Shown here one piece after another: positions 1 through 8,057 of a DNA stretch of 42,552 nt (positions within the stretch are counted from its first letter, which is position 1; every line of letters begins with the position of its first letter). The translations under genes and the position numbers were made by a program. A model generated the notes under the pieces. It saw nothing but the letters and a program-made list of their open reading frames with translations, searched no databases and had not been told where the DNA came from. The DNA is from Bacteroidota bacterium. GTDB lineage: Bacteria > Bacteroidota > Ignavibacteria > Palsa-1295. Where the stretch lies: assembly GCA_025363505.1 (NCBI GenBank), contig JANYDV010000266.1:1-42552 (forward strand), in the 5' to 3' direction.

Positions 1-834
1 TTGTCATCACTGATCACAACTGGTGCGATGGCGCAGTGCTCTGATGCCGGTATTTGTTCGATCGAAAATCAGCTCCGCGATCGGTGGCGCCACTCAATCA
101 CGCTCACCTATCTCTATGGCAAAAGCGGGTCGAATGTTGATACTACCCAAAGCGGTCTGACGTTCCAAACCCTCATGCTCTCCGGCGAAGTACAACTCTT
201 CACTGGCACCAGTATCTGGGCAAGTATACCGTTGAATCACCAAAGCGGACCACTTGGGACGGTGACCGGCATCGGTGATTTGATCGTGATCGTCAATCAG
301 AAATTATTTTCAATCAGTGGCGCAGAATTTTCTGTCGGAGCAGGTGGTCGTTTTGCGACAGCTTCGGTCAATAATAATGGCTTACCCCAAGCCTATCAAA
401 GCGGACTTGGTTCAAACGACCTGCTACTTGAAGCCGACATTATTTTGAAGAATATTAATATTGGTATCGGCTATCAGCTTGCCGGCGGACGTAGCCTTAA
501 TGAAATTACTCGCTTGAAACGTGGCGATAATTTTATTGTTCGTACCGGATATACTTATCGAGCCGAGCATTTTGATCTGGGTGGTGAACTACTGGCTATT
601 AAACAAATTCAAGAATCAACGGTACTCAATCCTATAGTGCAAGGTAGTGAGTTTATCGCTGTCAACGGAAGTAATCAGTTTCAACTTAATGTTTTACTCA
701 AAGCTCGATACAGTTTTAATGATACATTTGGTTTGACGGGCACAGTGGGAATTCCACTTTTAAAACGAGAAGTGAATCTCGATGGGCTGACCCGATCATT
801 CTCGGCATCAGTTGGCATTGCCGTTGATCTGTAA
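1..834 (+). CDS. Outer-membrane beta-barrel-like protein, 5' end cut off by the window
   Basis: The frame is open from the first base. The first residues (LITTGAMAQC) look like the end of a signal peptide with cleavage after AMA, so the true start lies upstream and little more than the signal peptide is missing. The rest is made of alternating polar/hydrophobic strands rich in Gly, Asn and aromatic residues and ends in SVGIAVDL, the pattern of an outer-membrane barrel or 'transporter'-type porin. No cysteine pattern or enzyme motif is seen beyond the N-terminus. It converges on the ATP-grasp-like gene, with a single base between the two stop codons and no visible terminator hairpin. The specific substrate or role cannot be told from sequence. 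Confidence 0.65.
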   Translation: MSSLITTGAMAQCSDAGICSIENQLRDRWRHSITLTYLYGKSGSNVDTTQSGLTFQTLMLSGEVQLFTGTSIWASIPLNHQSGPLGTVTGIGDLIVIVNQKLFSISGAEFSVGAGGRFATASVNNNGLPQAYQSGLGSNDLLLEADIILKNINIGIGYQLAGGRSLNEITRLKRGDNFIVRTGYTYRAEHFDLGGELLAIKQIQESTVLNPIVQGSEFIAVNGSNQFQLNVLLKARYSFNDTFGLTGTVGIPLLKREVNLDGLTRSFSASVGIAVDL

Positions 835-835
835 T

Positions 836-2035
836 CTATTGGACCAGTGCACAACTTGATCCGACCCAGTCGAGCCCTTTATTAAAATCGACGCCCACCA
901 TTTTGCCGCGAGTGAGTCGGACAAGTGTATGTAGTGCTTTCGGCTTTTCTTCTTCGGGCAACCAAATCATCAGTGCGCGAAGCTCAGCACGTACGCCGTT
1001 GCCTTCAGGTGTGTGGATCACTTCTGCATACTCAACTTTTTCTTGCAAGAGCCACTGGTGGCGCTGTTCTTGCGGAATGGCTTCGATGTCGGCAAGTGTA
1101 GGATTGATATTCACACCAACTCCGGCGAAAGAGAAGAGTGGTTTCAGAACAAATTGAGAAAGATCAAGAGATAAGTCTGCCTTATCAAGATACCAAGCTT
1201 TTGGGACAGCTTCGTTCGTCCCTACTAAATGTGGCAGCAATACTTTCGAAATTCTAAAATACCAATTCGGGTGTCCTGCCCATTCAACTTCATATTCTCT
1301 ATGAATATCAAATTGTAATGTGATATTGCGTCGCTCAAGTTCATCTACAATAGCTCGATTATAGATTCGTTTGATCAGCAATAATGAGCCATCCGTTTCC
1401 TGAGAGTAGAGTAAATTCTCTTTTGCAATAATCGAACGAATATCAACGATGCGAATGCCGAGTTGTTTTGCAGCGAGATAAAAATCTCCGCAGGTCTTCT
1501 GATGATGAGGGTCGATCTCGACAAGCGCGACATCATTGGGGTGATGTGAACCAACGATTGCTTTTTTGAGAATATCATAATAGGTATTGATCCCAAGAGT
1601 CGGATCGAAGAGACCATTCATCTCCTTCGGCAATTCATAAACATCCCGCATGGTCTCACTAAATTCAGCTTGGTAGTGAAAAAGCGAAGGGAAGCCCTGC
1701 AATTCTATCAGTTTGAATTCCGGATTTGTACTGCTACCGGTGATTGCAAAATCAACAGCAGCAAATAACGGTTTGTCGCTGGTGCCTGCAAAGTCCCACT
1801 TGTTGGGTATTGCTTGTTTGCCAATCTGTTGAAGTTCGGGTGTGAGGGCTCGAAGTAATATTTCTTCGGCGAGTGTTGCGACTCGATGTGCAACTTCACG
1901 ACTCAAAAATAGTGGTGTTTCGGCAATACGAAAACCCATTTCGCAACCGGCAGCTTCTTCCAAGGCTTTCGTAACCTGTTGGTAACGCTGTTGCGAAAAC
2001 ATTTTGTTAAATGCTTTTCTGAGTTCAGCTATCAT
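836..2035 (-). CDS. ATP-grasp-like protein of unknown substrate
   Basis: 399 residues, cytoplasmic (no signal peptide or membrane segment). The segment FVLKPLFSFAGVGVNI (about 295-310) resembles the nucleotide-binding Lys/Gly-rich strand-loop of ATP-grasp ligases. It is followed by VRAELRALMIW (348-358) and RLTRGKMVGVDFNKG (373-387), where Glu/Arg/Asn residues could bind metal and phosphate. The order of elements recalls the glutathionylspermidine synthase/circularly permuted ATP-grasp proteins, but I do not recognise a named family. The start codon lies inside the stop of the CorC-type gene (ATGA, 4-base overlap), so the two are translationally coupled, with this gene second. Nothing visible indicates the acceptor substrate. 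Confidence 0.7.
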   Translation of the reverse strand: MIAELRKAFNKMFSQQRYQQVTKALEEAAGCEMGFRIAETPLFLSREVAHRVATLAEEILLRALTPELQQIGKQAIPNKWDFAGTSDKPLFAAVDFAITGSSTNPEFKLIELQGFPSLFHYQAEFSETMRDVYELPKEMNGLFDPTLGINTYYDILKKAIVGSHHPNDVALVEIDPHHQKTCGDFYLAAKQLGIRIVDIRSIIAKENLLYSQETDGSLLLIKRIYNRAIVDELERRNITLQFDIHREYEVEWAGHPNWYFRISKVLLPHLVGTNEAVPKAWYLDKADLSLDLSQFVLKPLFSFAGVGVNINPTLADIEAIPQEQRHQWLLQEKVEYAEVIHTPEGNGVRAELRALMIWLPEEEKPKALHTLVRLTRGKMVGVDFNKGLDWVGSSCALVQ

Positions 2036-3396
2036 GCTGTCGGTTGCTCGGGTGTTACGGAGACAGGCTCGATCTTTACTTGTTCGAGACGGTGGCGTAC
2101 TTTACGTTTAATGATAAATCGCAGCCCTTTTTTCTCGATCACATCGGCAACATTTGGTATCTTACCGCTTGCTTTTTGAATGTAACCTGAGATGGTCTGG
2201 TACTCGCCGCTTTCCTCAATTTTCGGAAAACGACCGGCGAACCGTTCGTTAAAATCAGAGACGCTCATACTCGGATCGAGATAGACGGCTTCGCCAACTT
2301 CGATCACCGTGCGTTCATCTGCCGGGACATCAGATTCGTCCTGTATCTCGCCCACTAATTCTTCGAGAATATCTTCTAATGTAACAATGCCTTCGACCCC
2401 ACCATGCTCGCTCACGACAATCCCCATATGGGTTCTGGTACGGCGAAACTCGCGGAGCAACTCCGGAATGGGTTGTGTCTCGCTGACAAAATTTGCTTTG
2501 CGAATCAACCGTTCTATTAACTTTACAAATTCTTCGCCACTATTCTGACTTGGTATCGTCAGACGTTCGAGCTGGCTGAACGATGGTAATAAATCCTTCA
2601 CATAAAGAATACCAAGCACTTCATCCATTGAAGTATGATACACCGGAAGCCGTGAAAAGCCTTCATTTTCTATGATGCTAAATATTTCCCGCGGCTCGGT
2701 ATCAAGATCAATACCGATGACATCGGAGCGATGCACCATAATTTCATTTGCAGTGGTTTCGCTAAATTCGAATACTGACTCGATCAGCTCTGATTCGCTT
2801 TTGGTCACAATACCGCGTCTTGCCGAATCGATAATGCTATGGCGAAGCTCTTCTTCGCTGGCTCCTTCGCCGGCAATGATCGTGGGCATCCCGAGCAACC
2901 GGAGCAGCCACCGAAGGGCTGCATTCAAAACGATCACCACCGGAAGAAATAATCGGTAGAAAAATTGCAATGGTCCGGCTACTCGAAGCGAGACCGCTCT
3001 GCCATTAATAATGGTAATTGTTTTTGGGAGCAATTCCCCAAACAAAATATGCAACACCGTAAGCAGGATAAAACCGAGGATCGCGGCGAGCGTCTCGGTA
3101 ACCCCTTTGCTCAGATTCAATATCGAAAACATTGGCGAGAATATCTCGGTAAAGACCGATTCGCCTACCCAACCAAGGGCAAGACTAACGAGCGTAATAC
3201 CAATCTGCGTAGTAGAAAGATAGGCGTCGAGATGGGTAATGATATGTTCGAGTGTCTTAGCTCGGCGCGGGTTGCGTTTGGCAAGCTCGCTCAGCTGACC
3301 GCCGCGAACCTTGATAATGGCAAATTCAGCCGCAACAAAAAAACCATTTAGCCCTATAAAGAGCGCGACCAGCAGTAATCCTATAAATATTTCCAT
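2032..3396 (-). CDS. CNNM/CorC-HlyC family membrane protein with CBS domains
   Basis: 454 residues. The N-terminal DUF21/CNNM domain (about 1-180) begins with a hydrophobic helix (IGLLLVALFIGLNGFFVAAEF) and contains three or four membrane segments. A tandem CBS pair follows (about 215-345; IMVHRSD, SRLPVYH, GIVVSEHGGVEGIVTLEDI), with the acidic hinge EDILEELVGEI, then a CorC_HlyC domain (about 362-435). Family members are tied to Mg2+/Co2+ efflux or homeostasis; the old label 'hemolysin' is not supported by function. Length matches full-size family members. It lies 51 bases downstream of the flippase stop and overlaps the next gene by 4 bases. The exact ion is unknown. Confidence 0.9.
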   Translation of the reverse strand: MEIFIGLLLVALFIGLNGFFVAAEFAIIKVRGGQLSELAKRNPRRAKTLEHIITHLDAYLSTTQIGITLVSLALGWVGESVFTEIFSPMFSILNLSKGVTETLAAILGFILLTVLHILFGELLPKTITIINGRAVSLRVAGPLQFFYRLFLPVVIVLNAALRWLLRLLGMPTIIAGEGASEEELRHSIIDSARRGIVTKSESELIESVFEFSETTANEIMVHRSDVIGIDLDTEPREIFSIIENEGFSRLPVYHTSMDEVLGILYVKDLLPSFSQLERLTIPSQNSGEEFVKLIERLIRKANFVSETQPIPELLREFRRTRTHMGIVVSEHGGVEGIVTLEDILEELVGEIQDESDVPADERTVIEVGEAVYLDPSMSVSDFNERFAGRFPKIEESGEYQTISGYIQKASGKIPNVADVIEKKGLRFIIKRKVRHRLEQVKIEPVSVTPEQPTA

Positions 3397-3447
3397 ATTC
3401 TTCTCTACAAAGATACCATCTCGCAGCGAAGCAGGGTGTGTTTCCTG

Positions 3448-4992
3448 CTATTTAGCTCCCCGCATTCTCCCAAGCCCATTCTTCAAAAACAGGATCTCTT
3501 GTTCGGAGAAGAAACCCAAAATGAAGAGACTCGTAATGGCGATGATGCTGAGAGTGACACGAAGAATAAGAATCGGGATTGAACCTGTTACAAGATCGGT
3601 CAGGACAAGCAATCTTTCCAGAGCAAAAATTACTCCGATATCACAGGCAAGTAAGCTGATGCGTTTCCATTCATAAGGAACCGGGTATGCTTTTTTTGCT
3701 GGGAGATAAATAGCATACGCCATCACTGCATACGCCGCGAGTGTTGCCAGCGCCGCGCCCATAATACCGAGGGATGGAATAAGCAGAATATTCACGATGA
3801 TGTTTACAATAGCCCCAATACCCGTGATTAATGGCAATACTTTATTGCGTTCTTTTATATAAATACCTGCGATAAAATTGGTGTACATCCCCTGAAAAAT
3901 ATAAGCAAAAAGTATCACCGGAATAATATTCATTCCCGAAAGATAATCATTGCGAAGCAACTGTCGTCCGAAAATAGGAGTCGAAAGAATGTAAGGAAGA
4001 AAAAATGATAATAACAAAAATGCCACTCCGGCAATCAGTAAAAAATAAGTGAGAATTCGTGCAAAAAGTAAGCGAGCTTTTACGTCATCAGTTTTGTGTT
4101 GACGCATAAAGAAGGGTCTCCAGGCATACTCGAACAAACTTACGAATACCATCATGATAAACCCCATTCGGTAATTTGCCTGATAGATGCCGACTGCTCC
4201 GAGCCCAAGATATAACTGTACTATAGGTCGGTCAATCACTTGCACCATCATCGCCCCGAGATATGCCGGTACGTTGGTCAGTCCGAACGGGAGCATTTTG
4301 GTAAGTGATGCTCGATTGAGTACCGGCTGCCATTTTGCGATGATCGTCGGCAGTAACAGCAAAAATTGAACCGCCGATGCTATCAGGTTTGCAATAAATA
4401 TTCCTTCGACGCCGGAATGAAAACCGAGTATCAGTACGAAATTGAGGATGAGTGTAATAATGATACTCGTTAATTTTATCGATGCAAATCGTTTTGCCTG
4501 ATGCTCTAATCTCAAATCGGCAAATGGAAGCGCGGTCAGGGAATCAAACAATAAAATTACTGACGAATACCTGATAATGCGAATTAGCATTGGCAGCATT
4601 GGAGTAATATCAAGTTTCGGATCGAAAAATAAAGGATGCGCAAGCATCGGCGCAAGGAGCTGTAGTGTGAGTGTGAGGAATGCTGTAACGAGAACAATCA
4701 GATTAAATGAGCCGCTAAATAGTATGCCTTCGTGCTTATTGTCTTTTAGTTCAGATTCCCCTCTCGCCGCATAGCGAAAGTATGCTCCTTCAAGACCGAG
4801 CGGATAAATAACATTGAGAAATGCGATCCATGTATAGAGGACACTCGAGATTCCGTACTCACTTGTCGAATGCAGGACATTTACATAGAACGGAACAAGC
4901 AAAAAATTTAAGAATCGCCCAATAACGGTACTGGTACCGTAAATAAGGGTTTCTTTCGAGAGAGCGGCGAGTTCTTTACGCATTGGCTTCAA
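3448..4992 (-). CDS. Polysaccharide/oligosaccharide flippase (MOP superfamily, Wzx-like)
   Basis: 514 residues with about 12-14 hydrophobic helices spread over the full length and no soluble domain, the usual layout of Wzx/MurJ-type flippases. The N-terminal part (LIYGTSTVIGRFLNFLLVPF) is the typical family opening: a Gly-Arg in helix 1 followed by LNFLLVP. The protein is expected to move undecaprenyl-linked glycans across the inner membrane. No other polysaccharide gene is adjacent, so its cargo is unknown; the KDO activation gene at 16059 is too far away to argue linkage. The start is divergent from the DUF92 gene, with 82 bases between them. Confidence 0.88.
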   Translation of the reverse strand: MKPMRKELAALSKETLIYGTSTVIGRFLNFLLVPFYVNVLHSTSEYGISSVLYTWIAFLNVIYPLGLEGAYFRYAARGESELKDNKHEGILFSGSFNLIVLVTAFLTLTLQLLAPMLAHPLFFDPKLDITPMLPMLIRIIRYSSVILLFDSLTALPFADLRLEHQAKRFASIKLTSIIITLILNFVLILGFHSGVEGIFIANLIASAVQFLLLLPTIIAKWQPVLNRASLTKMLPFGLTNVPAYLGAMMVQVIDRPIVQLYLGLGAVGIYQANYRMGFIMMVFVSLFEYAWRPFFMRQHKTDDVKARLLFARILTYFLLIAGVAFLLLSFFLPYILSTPIFGRQLLRNDYLSGMNIIPVILFAYIFQGMYTNFIAGIYIKERNKVLPLITGIGAIVNIIVNILLIPSLGIMGAALATLAAYAVMAYAIYLPAKKAYPVPYEWKRISLLACDIGVIFALERLLVLTDLVTGSIPILILRVTLSIIAITSLFILGFFSEQEILFLKNGLGRMRGAK

Positions 4993-5074
4993 AAATACGG
5001 ATGTATTGAAATGTTGTTACGGACTTCAGCGAAGTTGTATTTTTGAATTACTTCTTTGCATCCTTAATACTACC

Positions 5075-5845
5075 ATGAATTTCTTGCTCGGATATATCGG
5101 GGCGCTCATCATTGTGATCATTTCATATCGAAAGGGAGCACTTGCCTTGAGCGGAGCTATCGCCGCATTTATCGTCGGAGGGACGATCTTTGGCTTTGGC
5201 GGATGGTCAGCGTCAATCGAATTGATAGTATTTTTTCTCGGCGGCTCGTTATTGTCTCGATTGAATCACCGCCATAGTGCGCAACGTGATTGGCGACAGG
5301 TGGCCGCCAATGGGCTGATTCCTATGCTCTGTGTTTTACTCCTCTATTTCCGTCACGATCTTCGTGAGGAGGCTACACTGCTGTTTCTCGGGGCATTGGC
5401 AACTATGACTGCCGATACATTTGCTACAGAGATCGGTATGCGCTTCGGCAATAGGACATTTGATATACTTACTTTTACTCCAACGATGAAGGGTTTATCA
5501 GGTGGAGTGTCTGTTATTGGTATCGTCGCAAGTGTTTTTGGGGCTATGTTGATAACAATTTTATCACTTTTTCAACCCGATACCGATGGGGGGCTTTGTG
5601 GACTGGTGTTTGTGAAAGTTATTCCCGTTGTAACAATTGCCGGATTTTGCGGTGCATTGATCGACAGCATTATCGGCGCAACGCTTCAGGCAAAATATAG
5701 AAATCTCAATGGAGAAATAACTGAGTCGGATGAAGGTGATTCAAAACTGATACAAGGATTATCATTTATAGGTAATAATGCGACGAACCTGATCGCTTCT
5801 ATTGTCGGTGCTCTTGTTGCGGTAGGAATTTCGGGATGGCTATAA
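5075..5845 (+). CDS. DUF92 integral membrane protein (phytyl-phosphate kinase VTE6-like family)
   Basis: I chose the ATG at 5075: the frame is open from 5006, but the 23 extra residues are Cys-rich and precede the natural membrane start MNFLLGYIGALIIV. From there it is about 256 residues with six or seven helices. Features typical of DUF92/TMEM19 are GALALSGAIAAFIVG (about 23-37), TADTFATEIGMRFG (a conserved Asp-rich loop) and LTPTMKGLSGGVS-like residues near 150. Plant and cyanobacterial relatives (VTE6) phosphorylate phytyl phosphate; what bacteria without chlorophyll phosphorylate is not settled, so substrate is left open. It converges on citrate synthase across a shared hairpin. Confidence 0.85.
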   Translation: MNFLLGYIGALIIVIISYRKGALALSGAIAAFIVGGTIFGFGGWSASIELIVFFLGGSLLSRLNHRHSAQRDWRQVAANGLIPMLCVLLLYFRHDLREEATLLFLGALATMTADTFATEIGMRFGNRTFDILTFTPTMKGLSGGVSVIGIVASVFGAMLITILSLFQPDTDGGLCGLVFVKVIPVVTIAGFCGALIDSIIGATLQAKYRNLNGEITESDEGDSKLIQGLSFIGNNATNLIASIVGALVAVGISGWL

Positions 5846-5852
5846 AATAAAA

Positions 5853-5884
5853 AAGCACACGCTGAATTTCGACAACGTGTGCTT
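5853..5884. terminator. Bidirectional intrinsic terminator between DUF92 gene and gltA
   Basis: AAGCACACG (5853-5861) pairs with CGTGTGCTT (5876-5884) around a 14-base loop. On the minus strand the stem is followed by a T-rich run (complement of TAAAATAAAA), so termination should be stronger for gltA than for the DUF92 gene. Confidence 0.8.
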
Positions 5885-5901
5885 CCTTGAAATTGGAGAT
5901 C

Positions 5902-7065
5902 TTAGCGATCCGAAGCAGGCTTCCAAGCGAGGTCGATTGGTCCGGTATAGTCTGCAGCCGGGCGAATGATACGATTGTTTGAATACTGTTCGAGTGCATG
6001 TGCCGCCCATCCGGTAATGCGGCTCATAGCGAATATCGGCGTATAAAGATCAAGTGGAATGCCCATCAGGTAATAGGTACTTGCCGAATAAAAATCAACA
6101 TTCGGATAGAGCTTTTTTTCTTTCAAGATCAGCCCTTCGATTTCATGCGACATCTGGAACCACTGCTTTTGTCCGGTGCGCTCACCCATTTCTTCGCTGA
6201 ATTTGCGAAGATGTGTTGCTCGTGGATCTTCGGTGCGATAGACACGATGACCAAAGCCCATAATCTTATCTTTGCGTGCCAGCGCATCGAGTACCCATTC
6301 GCGGGCACGAGTTGGGTCTGCAATCTTCAGGAGCATACGCATTACTTGCTCGTTGGCTCCGCCATGAAGCGGTCCTTTGAGGGCACCAATGGCACCAGTC
6401 ACGGCTGAATAAAGATCGGAAAGTGTAGAGGCAATAACGCGGCAAGTAAAGGTAGAGGCGTTGAACTCATGATCGGCGTGGAGCGTGAGTGCGGCATCGA
6501 ACATCTTCACGACTCGCTCGTCTTGCTCTTTGCCGAGAAGCATAAACAAGAAATTGGCAGCATGACCGAGGTCCTTGCGTGGCTCCGGCATCGGGCGTCC
6601 GTTGCGATGGGCATCATAATATGCCGTAATCAGCGGAAGCTGAGCCGTGATACGAATCGCTTTTTCGACATTTGCCGCTTTTGAACCATCTTCAACGTCA
6701 GCGTAATAGAAAGATAATTCGCTGGTGAATGTTCGCAAGATTGCCATCGGATGGACATTCTTGGGCGATGATAGAATTTTTTCTTTGATCTGCTTTGGCA
6801 ACTCACGAGCTGCAACAAGTTTTGCCGAAAATTCGGCTAACTCAGATGCATTCGGAAGTACACCATGGAGCAACAGATATGCAGTCTCTTCAAAACTGCC
6901 TTTGACGAGGTCATGGATGTCATATCCGTAGTAGGCTAAGATACCTCGTTTGCCATCGAGGAAGCATATATTGCTTGTTCCGGCAACGATGTCTTCGAGT
7001 CCTGCTTTTGGTTGGGCTGCTTTTGAGCCGTTGGCGATCGGGGCTGTTAGAGATTCGCTCGACAT
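5902..7065 (-). CDS. gltA: Citrate synthase
   Basis: 387 residues; condenses acetyl-CoA and oxaloacetate to citrate in the cytoplasm. The catalytic triad is visible: His235 in LHGGANE, His273 in GFGHRVY and Asp324 in VDFYSAS. Length (about 370-390) fits the short, dimeric type of citrate synthase (the kind found in Gram-positives and archaea, also serving as 2-methylcitrate synthase) rather than the about 430-residue hexameric type of enterobacteria. No prp genes are near, so ordinary citrate synthase is the best call. It is a single-gene unit ending at a terminator; the start is followed upstream by a 263-base divergent intergenic region. Confidence 0.95.
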   Translation of the reverse strand: MSSESLTAPIANGSKAAQPKAGLEDIVAGTSNICFLDGKRGILAYYGYDIHDLVKGSFEETAYLLLHGVLPNASELAEFSAKLVAARELPKQIKEKILSSPKNVHPMAILRTFTSELSFYYADVEDGSKAANVEKAIRITAQLPLITAYYDAHRNGRPMPEPRKDLGHAANFLFMLLGKEQDERVVKMFDAALTLHADHEFNASTFTCRVIASTLSDLYSAVTGAIGALKGPLHGGANEQVMRMLLKIADPTRAREWVLDALARKDKIMGFGHRVYRTEDPRATHLRKFSEEMGERTGQKQWFQMSHEIEGLILKEKKLYPNVDFYSASTYYLMGIPLDLYTPIFAMSRITGWAAHALEQYSNNRIIRPAADYTGPIDLAWKPASDR

Positions 7066-7233
7066 ACTATTCTTTTTTTATACAGGATTGTTATGTTACA
7101 ATGCGTTATGGCTGTAGCAAATAACAAACAATTTTCGAAGAAACAAAGTTACTGAAAAGTAATAATATTACCACCACCCTTCTGTAACTTCTTCCCTGCA
7201 CTTACACGTACACTAAAGAACGAAAAACTGTCG

Positions 7234-7241
7234 TATTTTTG
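7234..7241 (+). promoter_or_regulatory. Candidate -7 element (TATTTTTG) for the STAS gene
   Basis: TATTTTTG matches the TAnnTTTG consensus of Bacteroidota housekeeping promoters and lies 88 bases upstream of the STAS start. No good -33 TTTG/TTG match is seen at the right spacing, so this is tentative. Confidence 0.35.
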
Positions 7242-7328
7242 TAGGAGCGACAAAAAAATGTAGTAATTTCGCATTCCCAAGATGTGATTGTTACTGAAAA
7301 TCTGAAATAGCTGAGAAGGAGCCTGATT

Positions 7329-8042
7329 ATGAATTTTACTGTAGAACAACGTGACCGTGCCGCAATCTTTCGCCCTCAAGAACCGCGGCTTGATTCGCTG
7401 CTGGTTCCTGAACTCAAAGCAGAGTTTCTGATCCTCGCTCAACCTGATGTCGAGAAATTGATTGTTGATTTGTCTGATGTCGAATATGTCGATTCGGCAG
7501 GTCTTTCGGCGTTATTGCTTGCTCGTCGCCAACAGGTATCTCACGATGGTGATGTCCGTCTGGTGGGCGTACGCGACGAAGTACGGTCGTTACTTGAACT
7601 GACCCAGCTCAACAGAGTTTTCCCGATTTATGAGACTGTCCAGGCAGCTCTCGATGCGCCACAACTTTCGACGATTCATGTTCCCGGTGACGGAATAGAC
7701 TCGACGACCTCAGCTTTGTCTTCGGGAATGAAAGCCGCTGCGGTTGGAGCTGGTGCCGCTGCGATGTTGGGGGCAATTGCAATGACCGATGCGGAAAGCG
7801 ATCTATTGCTCGCATTGGGGGATGATGAACTTGACGAAGACCTTGAAGACGATGATGATGAATTCTTTGACGACGACGATGACGACGAGCTACTTGACGA
7901 CGAAGCAGACAAGCTCGATAAGCCGGAAGAAGACACCGATAAAGAGAAAGAAATCGAACTCGACGAAGATAATATTGAACTTGAGGATGATATTGATTTC
8001 GATGACGACGATGAAGATGATGAAGATGACGATCTTCTGTAA
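7329..8042 (+). CDS. STAS-domain protein with long acidic C-terminal tail
   Basis: 237 residues. Residues about 2-108 form a STAS domain like those of anti-sigma factor antagonists: LIVDLSDVEYVDSAGLSAL contains the conserved phospho-acceptor-type serine at Ser56 (DSAGL). After it comes a Gly/Ala-rich hydrophobic stretch (MKAAAVGAGAAAMLGAIAM, about 133-151), which could be a weak membrane or packing helix. The last 83 residues (about 155-237) are nearly all Asp and Glu with few Leu/Lys. A good ribosome site (GAAGGAG) lies 8 bases before the ATG. No kinase, phosphatase or sigma factor partner lies next to it. The STAS part suggests partner switching or organisation; the tail is not explained by known STAS families that I recall. 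Confidence 0.85.
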   Translation: MNFTVEQRDRAAIFRPQEPRLDSLLVPELKAEFLILAQPDVEKLIVDLSDVEYVDSAGLSALLLARRQQVSHDGDVRLVGVRDEVRSLLELTQLNRVFPIYETVQAALDAPQLSTIHVPGDGIDSTTSALSSGMKAAAVGAGAAAMLGAIAMTDAESDLLLALGDDELDEDLEDDDDEFFDDDDDDELLDDEADKLDKPEEDTDKEKEIELDEDNIELEDDIDFDDDDEDDEDDDLL

Positions 8043-8057
8043 TCTTCAGATGACGTT

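Noticed and set aside
7800..8040. Trinucleotide repeat tract as a phase-variable repeat
   Set aside because: The GAT/GAC/GAA codons are mixed and imperfect, encoding an acidic tail rather than a uniform repeat prone to slippage.
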